A DNA stretch of 64,000 bases, from assembly GCF_023555415.1 (NCBI RefSeq), contig NZ_JAKRYL010000018.1, forward strand, positions 1 through 64,000, read 5' to 3'. The stretch is from Halalkalibacter alkaliphilus (lineage in GTDB: Bacteria; Bacillota; Bacilli; Bacillales; Bacillaceae_D). Of this stretch, positions 1 through 9,294 are shown piece by piece. The stretch's first letter is position 1; each line of letters begins with the position of its first letter. The notes under the pieces are model-generated. The model ran no database searches and was not told where the DNA came from. It saw only the letters and a program-made list of their open reading frames with translations. The translations under genes and the position numbers were made by a program.

Positions 1-6
1 GAGAAA

Positions 7-1272
7 ATGGCTATTCATGTCGTACAGTCCGGCGATTCATTGTGGAGAATCTCACAACTTTATAATGTTCCCATACCAACCTTAATGGAAATCAATGGGT
101 TAGAATCACCTTTACTTGTCCCAGGATTATCACTATATATTCCTGCTAATACGCTAACCAATCGCTTCTATGAAATAAGTGCTGGGGATACGCTTTGGTC
201 CATAGCTAGAAGGTATCAAACAACGGTCGAAGCGATTTTAGCAGCGAATCCGCAAATAAACGTCTATTTTCTTCAAATTGGTCAAAGAATTACTGTGCCA
301 ACACCGTTAAAAATGAATATGACAACATTGGGATTTTTCGTCCCGTATTCTATTCCATTTTTCTTATCTGTATTTGATCAGTTTGCAAATCAATTAACAT
401 ATTTAGCCGTTGTTTCCTATTCTTTTACGGAAGAAGGAAGGGCGTATGTAGATCTTCCCGATGATCAAATTCCTGAAAGAGCTCGGCAATTAAATGTTGT
501 GCCATTATTAATGATTCGAAACATTACAGCTGGAGGAGTGTTTAGTGCAGAGTTAGTCGGAACAGTACTTGAAAATCCAACCTTCCGCGGAAATCTAATT
601 CGGAGTTTAATGAATTTTGTCGAGGAAAGGGGATATGGAGGGATAAGTATTGATTTTGAATTTATTCCACCACCAAGGCGAAATGATTTTGTTACCTTTT
701 TAACTGAATTGAAAACGGCATTAGGAGATTTGGTTTTACATGTAAACGTTCATGCGAAAACGGTTGATATTCCAACCAATCCAATTATCGGAGGCCATGA
801 TTATCGGGGGATAGCTGAAGTGTCTGATATTGTTGCAGTTATGACAATGGATTATGGTTATCCAGGTGGACCGCCTGATCCGGTTAGTCCAATTTGGTGG
901 GTAGAAGAGGTGATTCGTTATTCTTTAACAGAAATCGATCGAAACAAACTGCAAATTGCCTTGCCGATGTATGGATATGACTGGATTCTAGGAACAAATG
1001 TAACAAGAGGATGGTCGCTGAATGCTGCCCAAAACCTAGCTATTAATTCAGGTGCTGTGATTAATTTTGATCCGACAGCAATGTCACCGAACTTTTTATA
1101 TTGGGTAGGGGCAGAAGGGCATATCGTTTGGTATGAAGATGTTCGTAGTTACGAAGAAAAATACAAACTGATTGATTTTTATGGGTTACTTGGAGCAACC
1201 TACTGGGAAACTCGATTGCCGTTCCCTCAAAATTGGGATTATATGGATCAACATATTAACGTACAGAGTTAA
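7..1272 (+). CDS. Spore peptidoglycan hydrolase, LysM2-GH18 (SleL/YaaH type)
   Basis: 421 aa. Two LysM repeats occupy about residues 3-48 and 53-98 (VQSGDSLWRIS and ISAGDTLWSIA). A glycoside hydrolase 18 domain fills the rest, with the catalytic DxxDxE-like motif GGISIDFEFIP near residue 215. There is no signal peptide. In Bacillus, proteins of this build (SleL/YaaH) are deposited in the spore and cut cortex fragments as N-acetylglucosaminidases during germination. The length matches the family (about 425 aa). The ATG is only 6 bases from the window edge, so its RBS is barely visible (GAGAAA). The family is secure; SleL versus the paralogue YdhD or YvbX is less so. Confidence 0.85.
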   Translation: MAIHVVQSGDSLWRISQLYNVPIPTLMEINGLESPLLVPGLSLYIPANTLTNRFYEISAGDTLWSIARRYQTTVEAILAANPQINVYFLQIGQRITVPTPLKMNMTTLGFFVPYSIPFFLSVFDQFANQLTYLAVVSYSFTEEGRAYVDLPDDQIPERARQLNVVPLLMIRNITAGGVFSAELVGTVLENPTFRGNLIRSLMNFVEERGYGGISIDFEFIPPPRRNDFVTFLTELKTALGDLVLHVNVHAKTVDIPTNPIIGGHDYRGIAEVSDIVAVMTMDYGYPGGPPDPVSPIWWVEEVIRYSLTEIDRNKLQIALPMYGYDWILGTNVTRGWSLNAAQNLAINSGAVINFDPTAMSPNFLYWVGAEGHIVWYEDVRSYEEKYKLIDFYGLLGATYWETRLPFPQNWDYMDQHINVQS

Positions 1273-1283
1273 ATATTAGTAAA

Positions 1284-1316
1284 AAAGCAATGCTCTCGTG
1301 AGTGAGGCATTGCTTT
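1284..1316. terminator. Bidirectional terminator between sleL-like gene and narK
   Basis: AAAGCAATGC and GCATTGCTTT form a 10-bp stem with an A/T-rich flank on both sides. It lies between two convergent genes and can serve both. Confidence 0.8.
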
Positions 1317-1325
1317 ACTATTTGT

Positions 1326-2636
1326 TTATGCCGCTTTCTTGCTGTAATCATCACAACGGATTTCTGCATTTTTTCTTTGGTAGTAATACCAGTTAAGCCC
1401 AATAGAGATCACATAAAATGCAATGAAGTAATACAATGCTGAAATCGGTGTGCCTGTTGTTGATACAGACCAACCAAATAACTGCGGAATAAAGAAAGAT
1501 CCATATGCAGCAAAAGCTGCTGTAAATCCTAAAACAGGAGCTGCTTCTTTAACTGGAAAGATGATCGGGATCATTTGGAATGTTGAACCAGAACCCATTC
1601 CTGCAGCAATAAATAATAGTAAGAACGATACTAAGAACCCAGCAAAGTTTTGTTGGCCGATAAAGTAAATAACAGAAAGGGCTCCAAGTGACATAGCAAC
1701 AAGTACATAAGCCGTAACTCTCGCACCACCAAATTTATCAGAAACCCATCCGCCAACAGGTCTGAATGCTGCGGCTAAAAAGGCACCTAGAAAGGCTAAT
1801 GCCACATAGTCAGGGAATTGTGAGCGTAATAATAATGGAAATGCTGCACCGTACCCAATAAATGATCCGAATGTAGCTACATATAAAATAGTCATGATCC
1901 ACGTATGCTTCCGTTTGACAATAACAAATTGGTCTTTCACTGACTGCTGAGCAGTTGGTAAGTTATCCATTCCGAAATACGCAACAATTGTCATCACAGC
2001 AATTGGTATGACCCAAATGAATGCCGCATTTTGTAACCAAATTTCCTGGCCATTTGCTAACAATTGACCTTCGCCACCAATGAAAGCGAATGTACTTACT
2101 GCAATGATAAGTGGTGTCACGAATTGAACAACAGAAACCCCCATATTTCCTAAACCACCATTAATACCAAGCGCCGTTCCTTTTTCTTTTTTCGGGAAAA
2201 AGAAACTAATGTTTGCTAATGCAGAAGAGAAGTTTCCTCCACCAAGTCCACATAATGCTGCTAACAGCAACATGACCCAGTAAGGTGTATCTGGGTTTTG
2301 TACAGCAAAACCGATCCCTATCGTAGGGATTAATAGAACCCCTGTTGAGAATACGACCCAGTTTCTACCACCGAATTTCCCGACAGCAAATGTGTATACA
2401 AAACGTAGTGAAGCACCAACAAGTCCTGGAATAGCCGCTAACGTAAATAATTGTTCATCAGTAAAGGCAAAGCCAATGTCATTCAACCTAACTGCTACAA
2501 CCGACCAAATTTGCCAAACGATAAAGGCGAGCATTAGTGTTGGAACTGAGATCCATAGATTTCTTTTGGCGTGCCTTTTTCCTTCCCTTTCCCAGAATTC
2601 TTTGTTCTCTGGATTCCATTCTTTAATTCTTCCCAT
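1326..2636 (-). CDS. narK: Nitrate/nitrite MFS transporter
   Basis: 436 aa, about 12 transmembrane segments, NNP family of the major facilitator superfamily. The family signature GGLGNMGVSVVQF is visible near residue 160 and a second Gly-rich segment near residue 350. It imports nitrate or exchanges nitrate for nitrite across the membrane. An ATG 42 bases upstream is possible, but the start chosen here (MGRIKEW) is preceded by GGGGGA at good spacing. It is divergent from nirBD and has its own Fnr box, so transport and nitrite reduction should be co-induced without oxygen. NarK (respiratory) is preferred over NasA (assimilatory) because of the Fnr site. Confidence 0.88.
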   Translation of the reverse strand: MGRIKEWNPENKEFWEREGKRHAKRNLWISVPTLMLAFIVWQIWSVVAVRLNDIGFAFTDEQLFTLAAIPGLVGASLRFVYTFAVGKFGGRNWVVFSTGVLLIPTIGIGFAVQNPDTPYWVMLLLAALCGLGGGNFSSALANISFFFPKKEKGTALGINGGLGNMGVSVVQFVTPLIIAVSTFAFIGGEGQLLANGQEIWLQNAAFIWVIPIAVMTIVAYFGMDNLPTAQQSVKDQFVIVKRKHTWIMTILYVATFGSFIGYGAAFPLLLRSQFPDYVALAFLGAFLAAAFRPVGGWVSDKFGGARVTAYVLVAMSLGALSVIYFIGQQNFAGFLVSFLLLFIAAGMGSGSTFQMIPIIFPVKEAAPVLGFTAAFAAYGSFFIPQLFGWSVSTTGTPISALYYFIAFYVISIGLNWYYYQRKNAEIRCDDYSKKAA

Positions 2637-2695
2637 GTCGATTTCCCCCAATAATGGATTAATATATTTGAAATACATCTTTTTTTCATACTCAA

Positions 2696-2738
2696 ATCAT
2701 ACAAAGTTACCATCCGCATGAAAGTGATGAATGTCACA
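2696..2738 (-). promoter_or_regulatory. Fnr-activated narK promoter
   Basis: The site AGTGATGAATGTCACA (2723-2738) matches TGTGA-N6-TCACA with one mismatch. On the minus strand a -10 TATGAT lies at 2701-2696, which puts the Fnr site at about -41.5, the class II activation position. Confidence 0.75.
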
Positions 2739-2905
2739 TTCGCGAATGTTTTACAAAGCGCAAAAGCTTGTTTCATGTTTTATATATAATAGGAAAAAAA
2801 CAGGGGGAGACAGGTTGAAAAAAATAAATATTAAATATGAATCAATTGTTAAAGAAAGAAAAGGGCCTGACAACTTGTGAAAAGTTGAACATTTTTTAAA
2901 AGAAT

Positions 2906-2947
2906 GTGATCTATCTCACATAAATGCTGGAATTTTTGTCCTACAAT
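2906..2947 (+). promoter_or_regulatory. Fnr-activated nirBD promoter
   Basis: Perfect Fnr box TGTGATCTATCTCACA at 2906-2921 with a -10 TACAAT at 2942-2947, giving class II spacing. The narK-nirB gap otherwise holds no gene. Confidence 0.82.
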
Positions 2948-2997
2948 GAGCAGTAGATAAACAATGTGAATTACTGAACAACTTGGAGGGATAAATA

Positions 2998-5412
2998 ATG
3001 GCAAAGAGAAAGTTAGTTATGATAGGAAATGGAATGGCAGGCGTTCGCGTCATAGAGGAGATTTTAAAGCTGAACCACGATTTATATGAGATTACAATCT
3101 TCGGGAATGAGCCTCATCCTAACTACAATCGTATTCAGTTATCAAATGTGCTTCAAGGAAACACGACATTTGAAGAAACAATAATTAATGATCTGAGTTG
3201 GTACGCGTCGAATCTCATTCAACTCTTTACAGGTGAGACAGTAACCGGAATAGACACCAATAAAAAACTTGTCATCTCAGATAAAGGGCGAGAAGTAGCT
3301 TACGATGAATTGATTCTAGCAACAGGATCGTTGCCATTTATTTTGCCTGTACCCGGTGCAGATAAAGAAGGTGTCATCGGTTTTCGCGATATTAAAGATT
3401 GTGAGGATATGATTCAAACAGCAAAACAATACAAAAAGGCCGTCGTCATTGGTGGAGGATTGTTAGGCTTAGAAGCTGCAAAAGGATTGATTCATTTAGG
3501 AATGAAAGTAGATGTTGTACATTTAATGGAACATTTAATGGAACGACAACTTGATGCGGTTGCTTCATCAATGTTGAAGAGAGAATTGGAAGAGCAAGGA
3601 ATGAACTTCCTAATGGAAAAAGCAACGGTCGAACTTACTGGTACAGATCGAGTTGAAGGCATCCGATTCAAAGACGGTACAGAGACTAAAGCAGATTTAG
3701 TTGTAATGGCTGCAGGGATCAAACCAAATGTTAGTCTTGCAAAAGAAAGCGGAATCTATGTAAACAGAGGGATTGTTGTTAATGACTTTATGGAAACTAA
3801 CATTCCGCATGTATATGCAGTTGGTGAATGTGCGGAACATAGAGAGATTGTTTACGGTCTAGTTGCTCCACTCTATGAACAGGGAAAAGTATTGGCACAA
3901 GTACTTTGCAATCAGAAAGATAAAGGATATGAAGGCTCTATAACTGGAACACAATTAAAAGTTTCAGGGGTTGACCTTTTCTCAGCTGGGGAAATTTACG
4001 ATGATAACACGTCTAAAGCAATTGTTGTTCACAATGAATACGAAGGAATCTATAAAAAGGTATTAGTTCGTGATGATCGTATTGTAGGGATTGTGTTATA
4101 CGGTGATACAAAAGATAGCAACCGATTGTTTAAAATGCTGAATGAGAAACAAGATGTGTCAGACTTTACTTCTATTTCATTCCTTCAATCTCAAGAATCT
4201 TCTAACACAAATGATGTGGCTAGTATGCCAAATGATGAGGTTGTTTGTGGATGTAATGGGATTAGTAAAGAAACGATTGTTAACGCAATCCAAGAGGAAG
4301 GAGTCACAACGGTAGAGCAAGTAGGAGGATGCACGAATGCGGGGCGTTCATGTGGACGATGCAAACCTGTCATTCAAGACATTATTGCCTATACTCTTGG
4401 AGATGAATTTGCGCAAACAGCCGAGAAAAAGACCGTATGTGGATGTACAACATTAAGCCGTGATGAAGTAGTGGAAGAAATCCGCGAAAAAGGATTAACA
4501 ACGATCAAAGAAGTTATGAATGTATTACATTGGGAAAATGAAGAAGGTTGTTCAAAATGCCGACCTGCGCTTAATTATTTCTTAGGGATGATTTACCCTG
4601 ATTATGCGGATGAAAGAGATTCACGTCTAGTAAATGAAAAAATGCATGCAAACATTCAAAAAGACGGTACGTATTCAGTCATTCCGAGAATGTACGGTGG
4701 AGTCACAACAGCAAAAGATTTACGCAAATTAGCGGATATTGCAGAGAAGTATGATGTCCAATTACTAAAAATAACGGGTGGACAGCGCATTGGGTTATAT
4801 GGTCTAGAAAAAGAGAAACTGCCAGCTGTTTGGGAAGACTTAGGTATGCCTTCTGGTTATGCATACGGAAAAACGCTACGGACAGTAAAAACATGTGTTG
4901 GAGCGCAATTCTGCCGCTTTGGTACTCAAGATTCTATGAGTCTAGGAATAGAATTAGAGAAACGTTTTGAACGTCTTGATACGCCACACAAAGTAAAAAT
5001 GGGTGTGTCCGCTTGTCCACGAAACTGTGCAGAAGCAGGGATTAAAGATGTGGGAATTGTCGGTCTTGACGGAGGCTGGGAAATTTACGTAGCAGGAAAC
5101 GGCGGAACAGACCTCAGAGCTGGAGATCTATTATGCAAAGTGAAAACAGAAGAAGAAGTTTATGAAATTACAGGAGCATATTTACAATATTATCGTGAAA
5201 CAGCTCTATATTTAGAAAGAACATCTACATGGGTTGAGCGTGTTGGGTTAGATCATGTCAAGGAAGTCTTAGCTAATGAAAAGACAAGAAATGAGTTAAA
5301 TGAGAGATTAAACCAAACGCTTGCACGTTATGAAGAGCCTTGGCAAAAAGCAGTAGAAGAAGAGCAAATCCGTAATGCTTATTATTCAAAACGTGAATTA
5401 TTAAAATTATAA
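2998..5412 (+). CDS. nirB: NADH-dependent nitrite reductase, large subunit
   Basis: 804 aa, the normal length for NirB/NasD. Order of domains: FAD/NADH pyridine nucleotide-disulfide oxidoreductase from residue 1 (GNGMAGVRVIEEI), two BFD-type [2Fe-2S] modules at about 415-535 (CGCNGISK...CGRC and CGCTTLSR...CSKC), then the siroheme/[4Fe-4S] nitrite reductase domain. The siroheme cluster ligands are C633, C639, C673 and C677. It reduces nitrite to ammonium with NADH in the cytoplasm. The RBS is TTGGAGGG before the ATG. It forms an operon with nirD 21 bp downstream. The Fnr box suggests dissimilatory use (electron sink and nitrite detoxification) rather than assimilation. Confidence 0.93.
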   Translation: MAKRKLVMIGNGMAGVRVIEEILKLNHDLYEITIFGNEPHPNYNRIQLSNVLQGNTTFEETIINDLSWYASNLIQLFTGETVTGIDTNKKLVISDKGREVAYDELILATGSLPFILPVPGADKEGVIGFRDIKDCEDMIQTAKQYKKAVVIGGGLLGLEAAKGLIHLGMKVDVVHLMEHLMERQLDAVASSMLKRELEEQGMNFLMEKATVELTGTDRVEGIRFKDGTETKADLVVMAAGIKPNVSLAKESGIYVNRGIVVNDFMETNIPHVYAVGECAEHREIVYGLVAPLYEQGKVLAQVLCNQKDKGYEGSITGTQLKVSGVDLFSAGEIYDDNTSKAIVVHNEYEGIYKKVLVRDDRIVGIVLYGDTKDSNRLFKMLNEKQDVSDFTSISFLQSQESSNTNDVASMPNDEVVCGCNGISKETIVNAIQEEGVTTVEQVGGCTNAGRSCGRCKPVIQDIIAYTLGDEFAQTAEKKTVCGCTTLSRDEVVEEIREKGLTTIKEVMNVLHWENEEGCSKCRPALNYFLGMIYPDYADERDSRLVNEKMHANIQKDGTYSVIPRMYGGVTTAKDLRKLADIAEKYDVQLLKITGGQRIGLYGLEKEKLPAVWEDLGMPSGYAYGKTLRTVKTCVGAQFCRFGTQDSMSLGIELEKRFERLDTPHKVKMGVSACPRNCAEAGIKDVGIVGLDGGWEIYVAGNGGTDLRAGDLLCKVKTEEEVYEITGAYLQYYRETALYLERTSTWVERVGLDHVKEVLANEKTRNELNERLNQTLARYEEPWQKAVEEEQIRNAYYSKRELLKL

Positions 5413-5433
5413 AATAGAAGGGAGAGGAATCTA

Positions 5434-5754
5434 ATGATTTCTACTGGAACTCGAATCAATATTTGTAATTATAATCAACTGCCAAGTATAATTGGACAAG
5501 TTTTTGTCGTAGATCATGAAGAAATTGCTGTGTTTCGACTTTCAAATGGAGAGGTACGAGCAATCGAAAACAAAAGTCCGCATCCAAAGGGGGGAAAATT
5601 AGCTGATGGTCTAATAAGTGGTGAATTTGTCTATTGTCCGATTCATGATTGGAAAATTTCACTTGTCGATGGGAAAGTTCAAGCTCCTGATAGAGGACTT
5701 GTCAAAACTTTTCCAATTGAAATAGACGGAGAAGATGTTTATCTCATTGTTTAA
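5434..5754 (+). CDS. nirD: Nitrite reductase small subunit, Rieske-like NirD
   Basis: 106 aa with the NirD/Rieske fold: IENKSPHPKGGKLADG then FVYCPIHDWKIS. In a classical Rieske site both ligand pairs are C-x-H. Here the second pair is present (C-P-I-H) but the first pair reads S-P-H, with Ser where Cys is expected. A complete [2Fe-2S] site therefore looks unlikely. Some NirD proteins, including that of E. coli, are known to lack the cluster ligands, so the protein can still be functional as a structural subunit. RBS GGGAGAGG precedes the ATG. Confidence 0.88.
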   Translation: MISTGTRINICNYNQLPSIIGQVFVVDHEEIAVFRLSNGEVRAIENKSPHPKGGKLADGLISGEFVYCPIHDWKISLVDGKVQAPDRGLVKTFPIEIDGEDVYLIV

Positions 5755-5800
5755 CATCACGTTACGTATTCAATAATTTGTCACGAATAAAAGTGGTATT

Positions 5801-5843
5801 TGTGATAAAAATCACATTGTTTTATTCGAATATCTATTAATCT
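5801..5843 (+). promoter_or_regulatory. Upstream Fnr box of pflBA
   Basis: Perfect TGTGATAAAAATCACA at 5801-5816. A weak -10 (TAATCT, 5838-5843) sits at the class II distance, about 150 bp before the pflB start. Confidence 0.72.
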
Positions 5844-5938
5844 TATAAGTGTAAGGTAATAAAAGTTATTTCAGCTAGTCAACTGGTTAGGTGTATGATG
5901 AGAGATTGTAATTAAGTGAATGGTTATGCACCTGACCT

Positions 5939-5982
5939 TGTGAATGAATTCACATTATTTTAGTGAAAATTAACCTTTAGAT
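5939..5982 (+). promoter_or_regulatory. Second Fnr box of pflBA
   Basis: Perfect TGTGAATGAATTCACA at 5939-5954. A -10-like TTAGAT at 5977-5982 would give a leader of only about 18 bases. Two exact sites 138 bp apart upstream of one operon suggest tandem promoters or cooperative control. Confidence 0.68.
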
Positions 5983-6005
5983 GTAGAGAGTGAGGGTGAA
6001 TGTAA

Positions 6006-8231
6006 ATGAACCACTGGAGAACATTCAATCAAGGAAAATGGCAATCGGATGTAGATGTAAGAGATTTTATTCAAAGTAACTACGTTTTATATGAAGGAAA
6101 TGACGAGTTTTTAGAAAAAGCAACCGATCATTCACGAAAGCTATGGGATCAAATTATGGATCTAAGTAAAAAAGAACGTGAAAACGGTGGCGTGTTAAGC
6201 ATGGATACATCGATCGTTTCAACGATTGTATCTCATGGGCCAGGATACTTAAATCAAGAAATAGAACAAGTTGTCGGCTTGCAAACGGATGAACCTTTTA
6301 AAAGATCGATGCAACCATTTGGCGGCATTCGAATGGCTGCTGATTCGTGCAACGCATACGGATATACATTATCCCCTGAAGTAGAAGAGATTTTTACGAA
6401 ATATCGCAAAACACATAACCAAGGCGTGTTTGATGCCTACACTCCAGAGATGAGAATGGCTCGTAAGGCAGGAATTGTTACAGGTCTTCCGGATGCTTAC
6501 GGACGAGGAAGAATCATTGGAGATTACCGTAGAGTAGCCCTTTACGGAGTAGATTTCTTAATGAAACAAAAACAAGATGATTTAAATACAACAGGTTCGA
6601 TCATGTCGGAAGATGTGATACGTGACCGCGAAGAAATAGCTGAACAAATTAGAGCACTTAAGGAATTAAAGGAAATGGCAGCGTCATATGGTTTTGATAT
6701 TTCACAACCAGCCACGACGGCGAAAGAAGCGTTCCAATGGTTGTACTTTTCTTACTTAGCAGCGATCAAAGAGCAAAATGGAGCAGCAATGAGCTTAGGC
6801 CGTGTCTCCACGTTCCTAGATATTTATATTGAGCGTGACTTACAGGAAGGTACTTTAACAGAAGTGGAAGCTCAAGAGCTTGTTGATCATTTCGTTATGA
6901 AACTACGTCTTGTAAAATTTGCACGAACACCTGATTACAATGAGTTATTCAGTGGGGACCCAACGTGGGTGACAGAATCAATTGGCGGTGTTGGTGTAGA
7001 CGGCAGACCGCTTGTAACGAAGAACTCGTTTAGATTCTTGCATACATTAGACAACTTAGGACCGGCACCAGAACCAAACTTAACTGTATTGTGGTCCAAT
7101 CAGTTACCAAAAGGGTTTAAAGAGTATTGCTCAAATATGTCGATTAAAACAAGTTCGATCCAATACGAAAATGATGATCTAATGAGAGCAAGTTACGGAG
7201 ATGATTATGGAATTGCTTGTTGTGTAAGTGCGATGAAAATTGGTAAACAAATGCAGTTTTTCGGGGCACGTGCGAACTTAGCTAAAGCACTATTGTATGC
7301 TATCAATGGTGGAATTGATGAAAAGTTAAAAATGCAAGTGGGGCCTGCAATAGCGCCTATTACAGATGAATATTTAGATTACAATAAAGTTGTTGCGAAC
7401 TTTGATAAAGTAATGGATTGGTTGGCAGAGTTATATATGAATACGCTTAACATCATCCACTACATGCATGATAAGTATAGTTATGAGCGGATTGAAATGG
7501 CTCTTCATGACAAAGAAGTGATTCGCACAATGGCGTGTGGTATTGCTGGTTTATCTGTTACGGCTGATAGTTTAAGTGCTATTAAACATACGAAAGTAAA
7601 AGTCATTCGTGACGAACAAGGCATTGCTGTTGATTACGAAATTGAAGGCGATTATCCAAAGTATGGAAACAATGATGATCGTGTAGACGACATTGCTGTT
7701 TCATTAGTGAAAACGTTTATGAATAAATTGAAAAAACATAAAACGTATCGCAATGCAATTCCGACGATGTCCGTTTTAACGATTACAAGTAACGTTGTAT
7801 ATGGTAAGAAAACAGGAAACACACCTGATGGAAGAAAAGCTGGTGAGCCATTTGCACCAGGAGCAAACCCGCTGCATGGACGCGATCAAAAGGGTGCTCT
7901 TGCGTCACTAACATCGGTTGCGAAAATTCCATATGAGTATTCACTAGATGGTGTATCAAATACATTTAGTATTGTACCAAAGGCGCTAGGAAAAGAAGAT
8001 CAAGATCAAACAGCAAATCTAGTGGGAATTCTAGATGGTTATGCAAAACAAGGGGGCCATCATTTAAATATTAATGTGTTCAACCGTGATACATTGATTG
8101 ATGCGATGGAACATCCAGAAGAGTATCCACAATTAACGATTCGGGTATCAGGTTATGCTGTTAACTTCATAAAGTTAACACGTGACCAACAAATTGACGT
8201 CATTAATCGTACATTCCACGAATCGCTGTAA
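6006..8231 (+). CDS. pflB: Formate C-acetyltransferase (pyruvate formate-lyase)
   Basis: 741 aa, close to the usual 740-760. Catalytic cysteines C405-C406 are in IACCVSAM, and the glycyl radical site is G716 in RVSGYAVNF near the C-terminus. It converts pyruvate and CoA to acetyl-CoA and formate without oxygen. The start is supported by GAGGGTG 8 bases upstream. It is followed by its activase gene and preceded by two Fnr boxes. The formate it makes could leave by the OFA transporter at 31.9-33.2 kb, which also has an Fnr box (inference). Confidence 0.95.
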   Translation: MNHWRTFNQGKWQSDVDVRDFIQSNYVLYEGNDEFLEKATDHSRKLWDQIMDLSKKERENGGVLSMDTSIVSTIVSHGPGYLNQEIEQVVGLQTDEPFKRSMQPFGGIRMAADSCNAYGYTLSPEVEEIFTKYRKTHNQGVFDAYTPEMRMARKAGIVTGLPDAYGRGRIIGDYRRVALYGVDFLMKQKQDDLNTTGSIMSEDVIRDREEIAEQIRALKELKEMAASYGFDISQPATTAKEAFQWLYFSYLAAIKEQNGAAMSLGRVSTFLDIYIERDLQEGTLTEVEAQELVDHFVMKLRLVKFARTPDYNELFSGDPTWVTESIGGVGVDGRPLVTKNSFRFLHTLDNLGPAPEPNLTVLWSNQLPKGFKEYCSNMSIKTSSIQYENDDLMRASYGDDYGIACCVSAMKIGKQMQFFGARANLAKALLYAINGGIDEKLKMQVGPAIAPITDEYLDYNKVVANFDKVMDWLAELYMNTLNIIHYMHDKYSYERIEMALHDKEVIRTMACGIAGLSVTADSLSAIKHTKVKVIRDEQGIAVDYEIEGDYPKYGNNDDRVDDIAVSLVKTFMNKLKKHKTYRNAIPTMSVLTITSNVVYGKKTGNTPDGRKAGEPFAPGANPLHGRDQKGALASLTSVAKIPYEYSLDGVSNTFSIVPKALGKEDQDQTANLVGILDGYAKQGGHHLNINVFNRDTLIDAMEHPEEYPQLTIRVSGYAVNFIKLTRDQQIDVINRTFHESL

Positions 8232-8240
8232 TATAATTGT

Positions 8241-8287
8241 GCCCCCAGCTAAGAAACAAAAAATGATAGTAACTAGCGGGGGCAATT
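8241..8287 (+). terminator. Hairpin between pflB and pflA
   Basis: GCCCCC-A-GCTA pairs with TAGC-GGGGGC and is followed by AATTTTC. It probably lowers readthrough so that less activase than lyase is made. Confidence 0.65.
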
Positions 8288-8326
8288 TTCGTCACCTTGG
8301 TTATCTAGGAAAATGAGGGATAAATG

Positions 8327-9055
8327 ATGATTGGAAAAATTCATTCAATAGAAACTTGTGGAACCGTTGATGGTCCAGGATTACGATATATTGTTTTCAT
8401 GCAAGGCTGCTTGCTGCGCTGTCAATATTGTCATAATCCAGATACGTGGAAAATTGGTGAAGGAAAAGATATCACCGTAGATGAAATCGTTAATGACCTG
8501 AAGTCTTATTTGCCTTACTTTGAGAGTAGTGGAGGGGGAATTACAGTATCAGGGGGAGAACCATTGCTTCACCTCGATTTCCTTATCGAACTATTTACGA
8601 AATGCAAGGAATTAGGGATTCACACGACAATTGATTCATCTGGTGGCTGTTTCCAAGAGCATCCCGAATTTTTACGAAAACTAGATAAACTATTATCATT
8701 GACAGATTTAATTTTGTTAGATATTAAGCATATTGATACAAAAAAGCATCATGCATTGACAGGAATGAAAAATGATCACATTTTAAAGTTTGCTAAGTTT
8801 TTGTCCAATAAAAACATCCCAATTTGGGTTCGACATGTATTAGTACCAGGTATTTCTGATGATGTCAAAGACTTAAAGAACTTACGACAATTTATTGATG
8901 AGTTAGAAAATGTGGAAAGAGTCGAAGTGTTGCCTTATCACAAATTAGGTGTTTATAAATGGAAAGAGCTGGGTTTAGACTATGCATTAGAAGATGTCGA
9001 GCCTCCGACTGAAGAATCTGTATTGGAAGCAAAAACGTTACTGAGAAGTAGATAA
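8327..9055 (+). CDS. pflA: Pyruvate formate-lyase activating enzyme
   Basis: 242 aa radical-SAM protein. The cluster motif CxxxCxxC is GCLLRCQYC near residues 28-35, preceded by the family signature [20 protein letters not shown] near residue 68 is the SAM-binding GGE motif. It installs the glycyl radical on PflB. Two tandem ATGs exist (8324 and 8327). GAGGGA at 8315-8320 gives better spacing to 8327. It is transcribed with pflB through a partial terminator. Confidence 0.93.
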   Translation: MIGKIHSIETCGTVDGPGLRYIVFMQGCLLRCQYCHNPDTWKIGEGKDITVDEIVNDLKSYLPYFESSGGGITVSGGEPLLHLDFLIELFTKCKELGIHTTIDSSGGCFQEHPEFLRKLDKLLSLTDLILLDIKHIDTKKHHALTGMKNDHILKFAKFLSNKNIPIWVRHVLVPGISDDVKDLKNLRQFIDELENVERVEVLPYHKLGVYKWKELGLDYALEDVEPPTEESVLEAKTLLRSR

Positions 9056-9100
9056 TATGTGAAGCACATGGTAGACAAAAGAAGAAATAAGTAGATGTTT

Positions 9101-9133
9101 AAGCGCTCGAATATAAATGTTCGAGTGCTTTTA
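9101..9133 (+). terminator. Terminator after pflA
   Basis: AAGCGCTCGAA pairs with TTCGAGTGCTT (one wobble pair), then TTT. It ends the pflBA operon. Confidence 0.75.
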
Positions 9134-9202
9134 ACATGGTTTAATACGTTCAACTTCTAGTGTATTAGAAGTCAGTACTTTAATTAGCTAAGATTTCCAA
9201 AT

Positions 9203-9245
9203 AGTGATCAATGTCACAGCAACCCCCTAAAGGTGCATGTAAAAT
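9203..9245 (+). promoter_or_regulatory. Fnr-activated hcp promoter
   Basis: AGTGATCAATGTCACA at 9203-9218 (one mismatch) with -10 TAAAAT at 9240-9245, exact class II geometry. Confidence 0.8.
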
Positions 9246-9294
9246 ACATGTTATAGAAGAATTAAATTTTATTGCAAATTTGGAGGGGATGTAG

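Noticed and set aside
2392-2776. ORFs overlapping the narK start on both strands
   Set aside because: Shadows of narK and of its promoter region.
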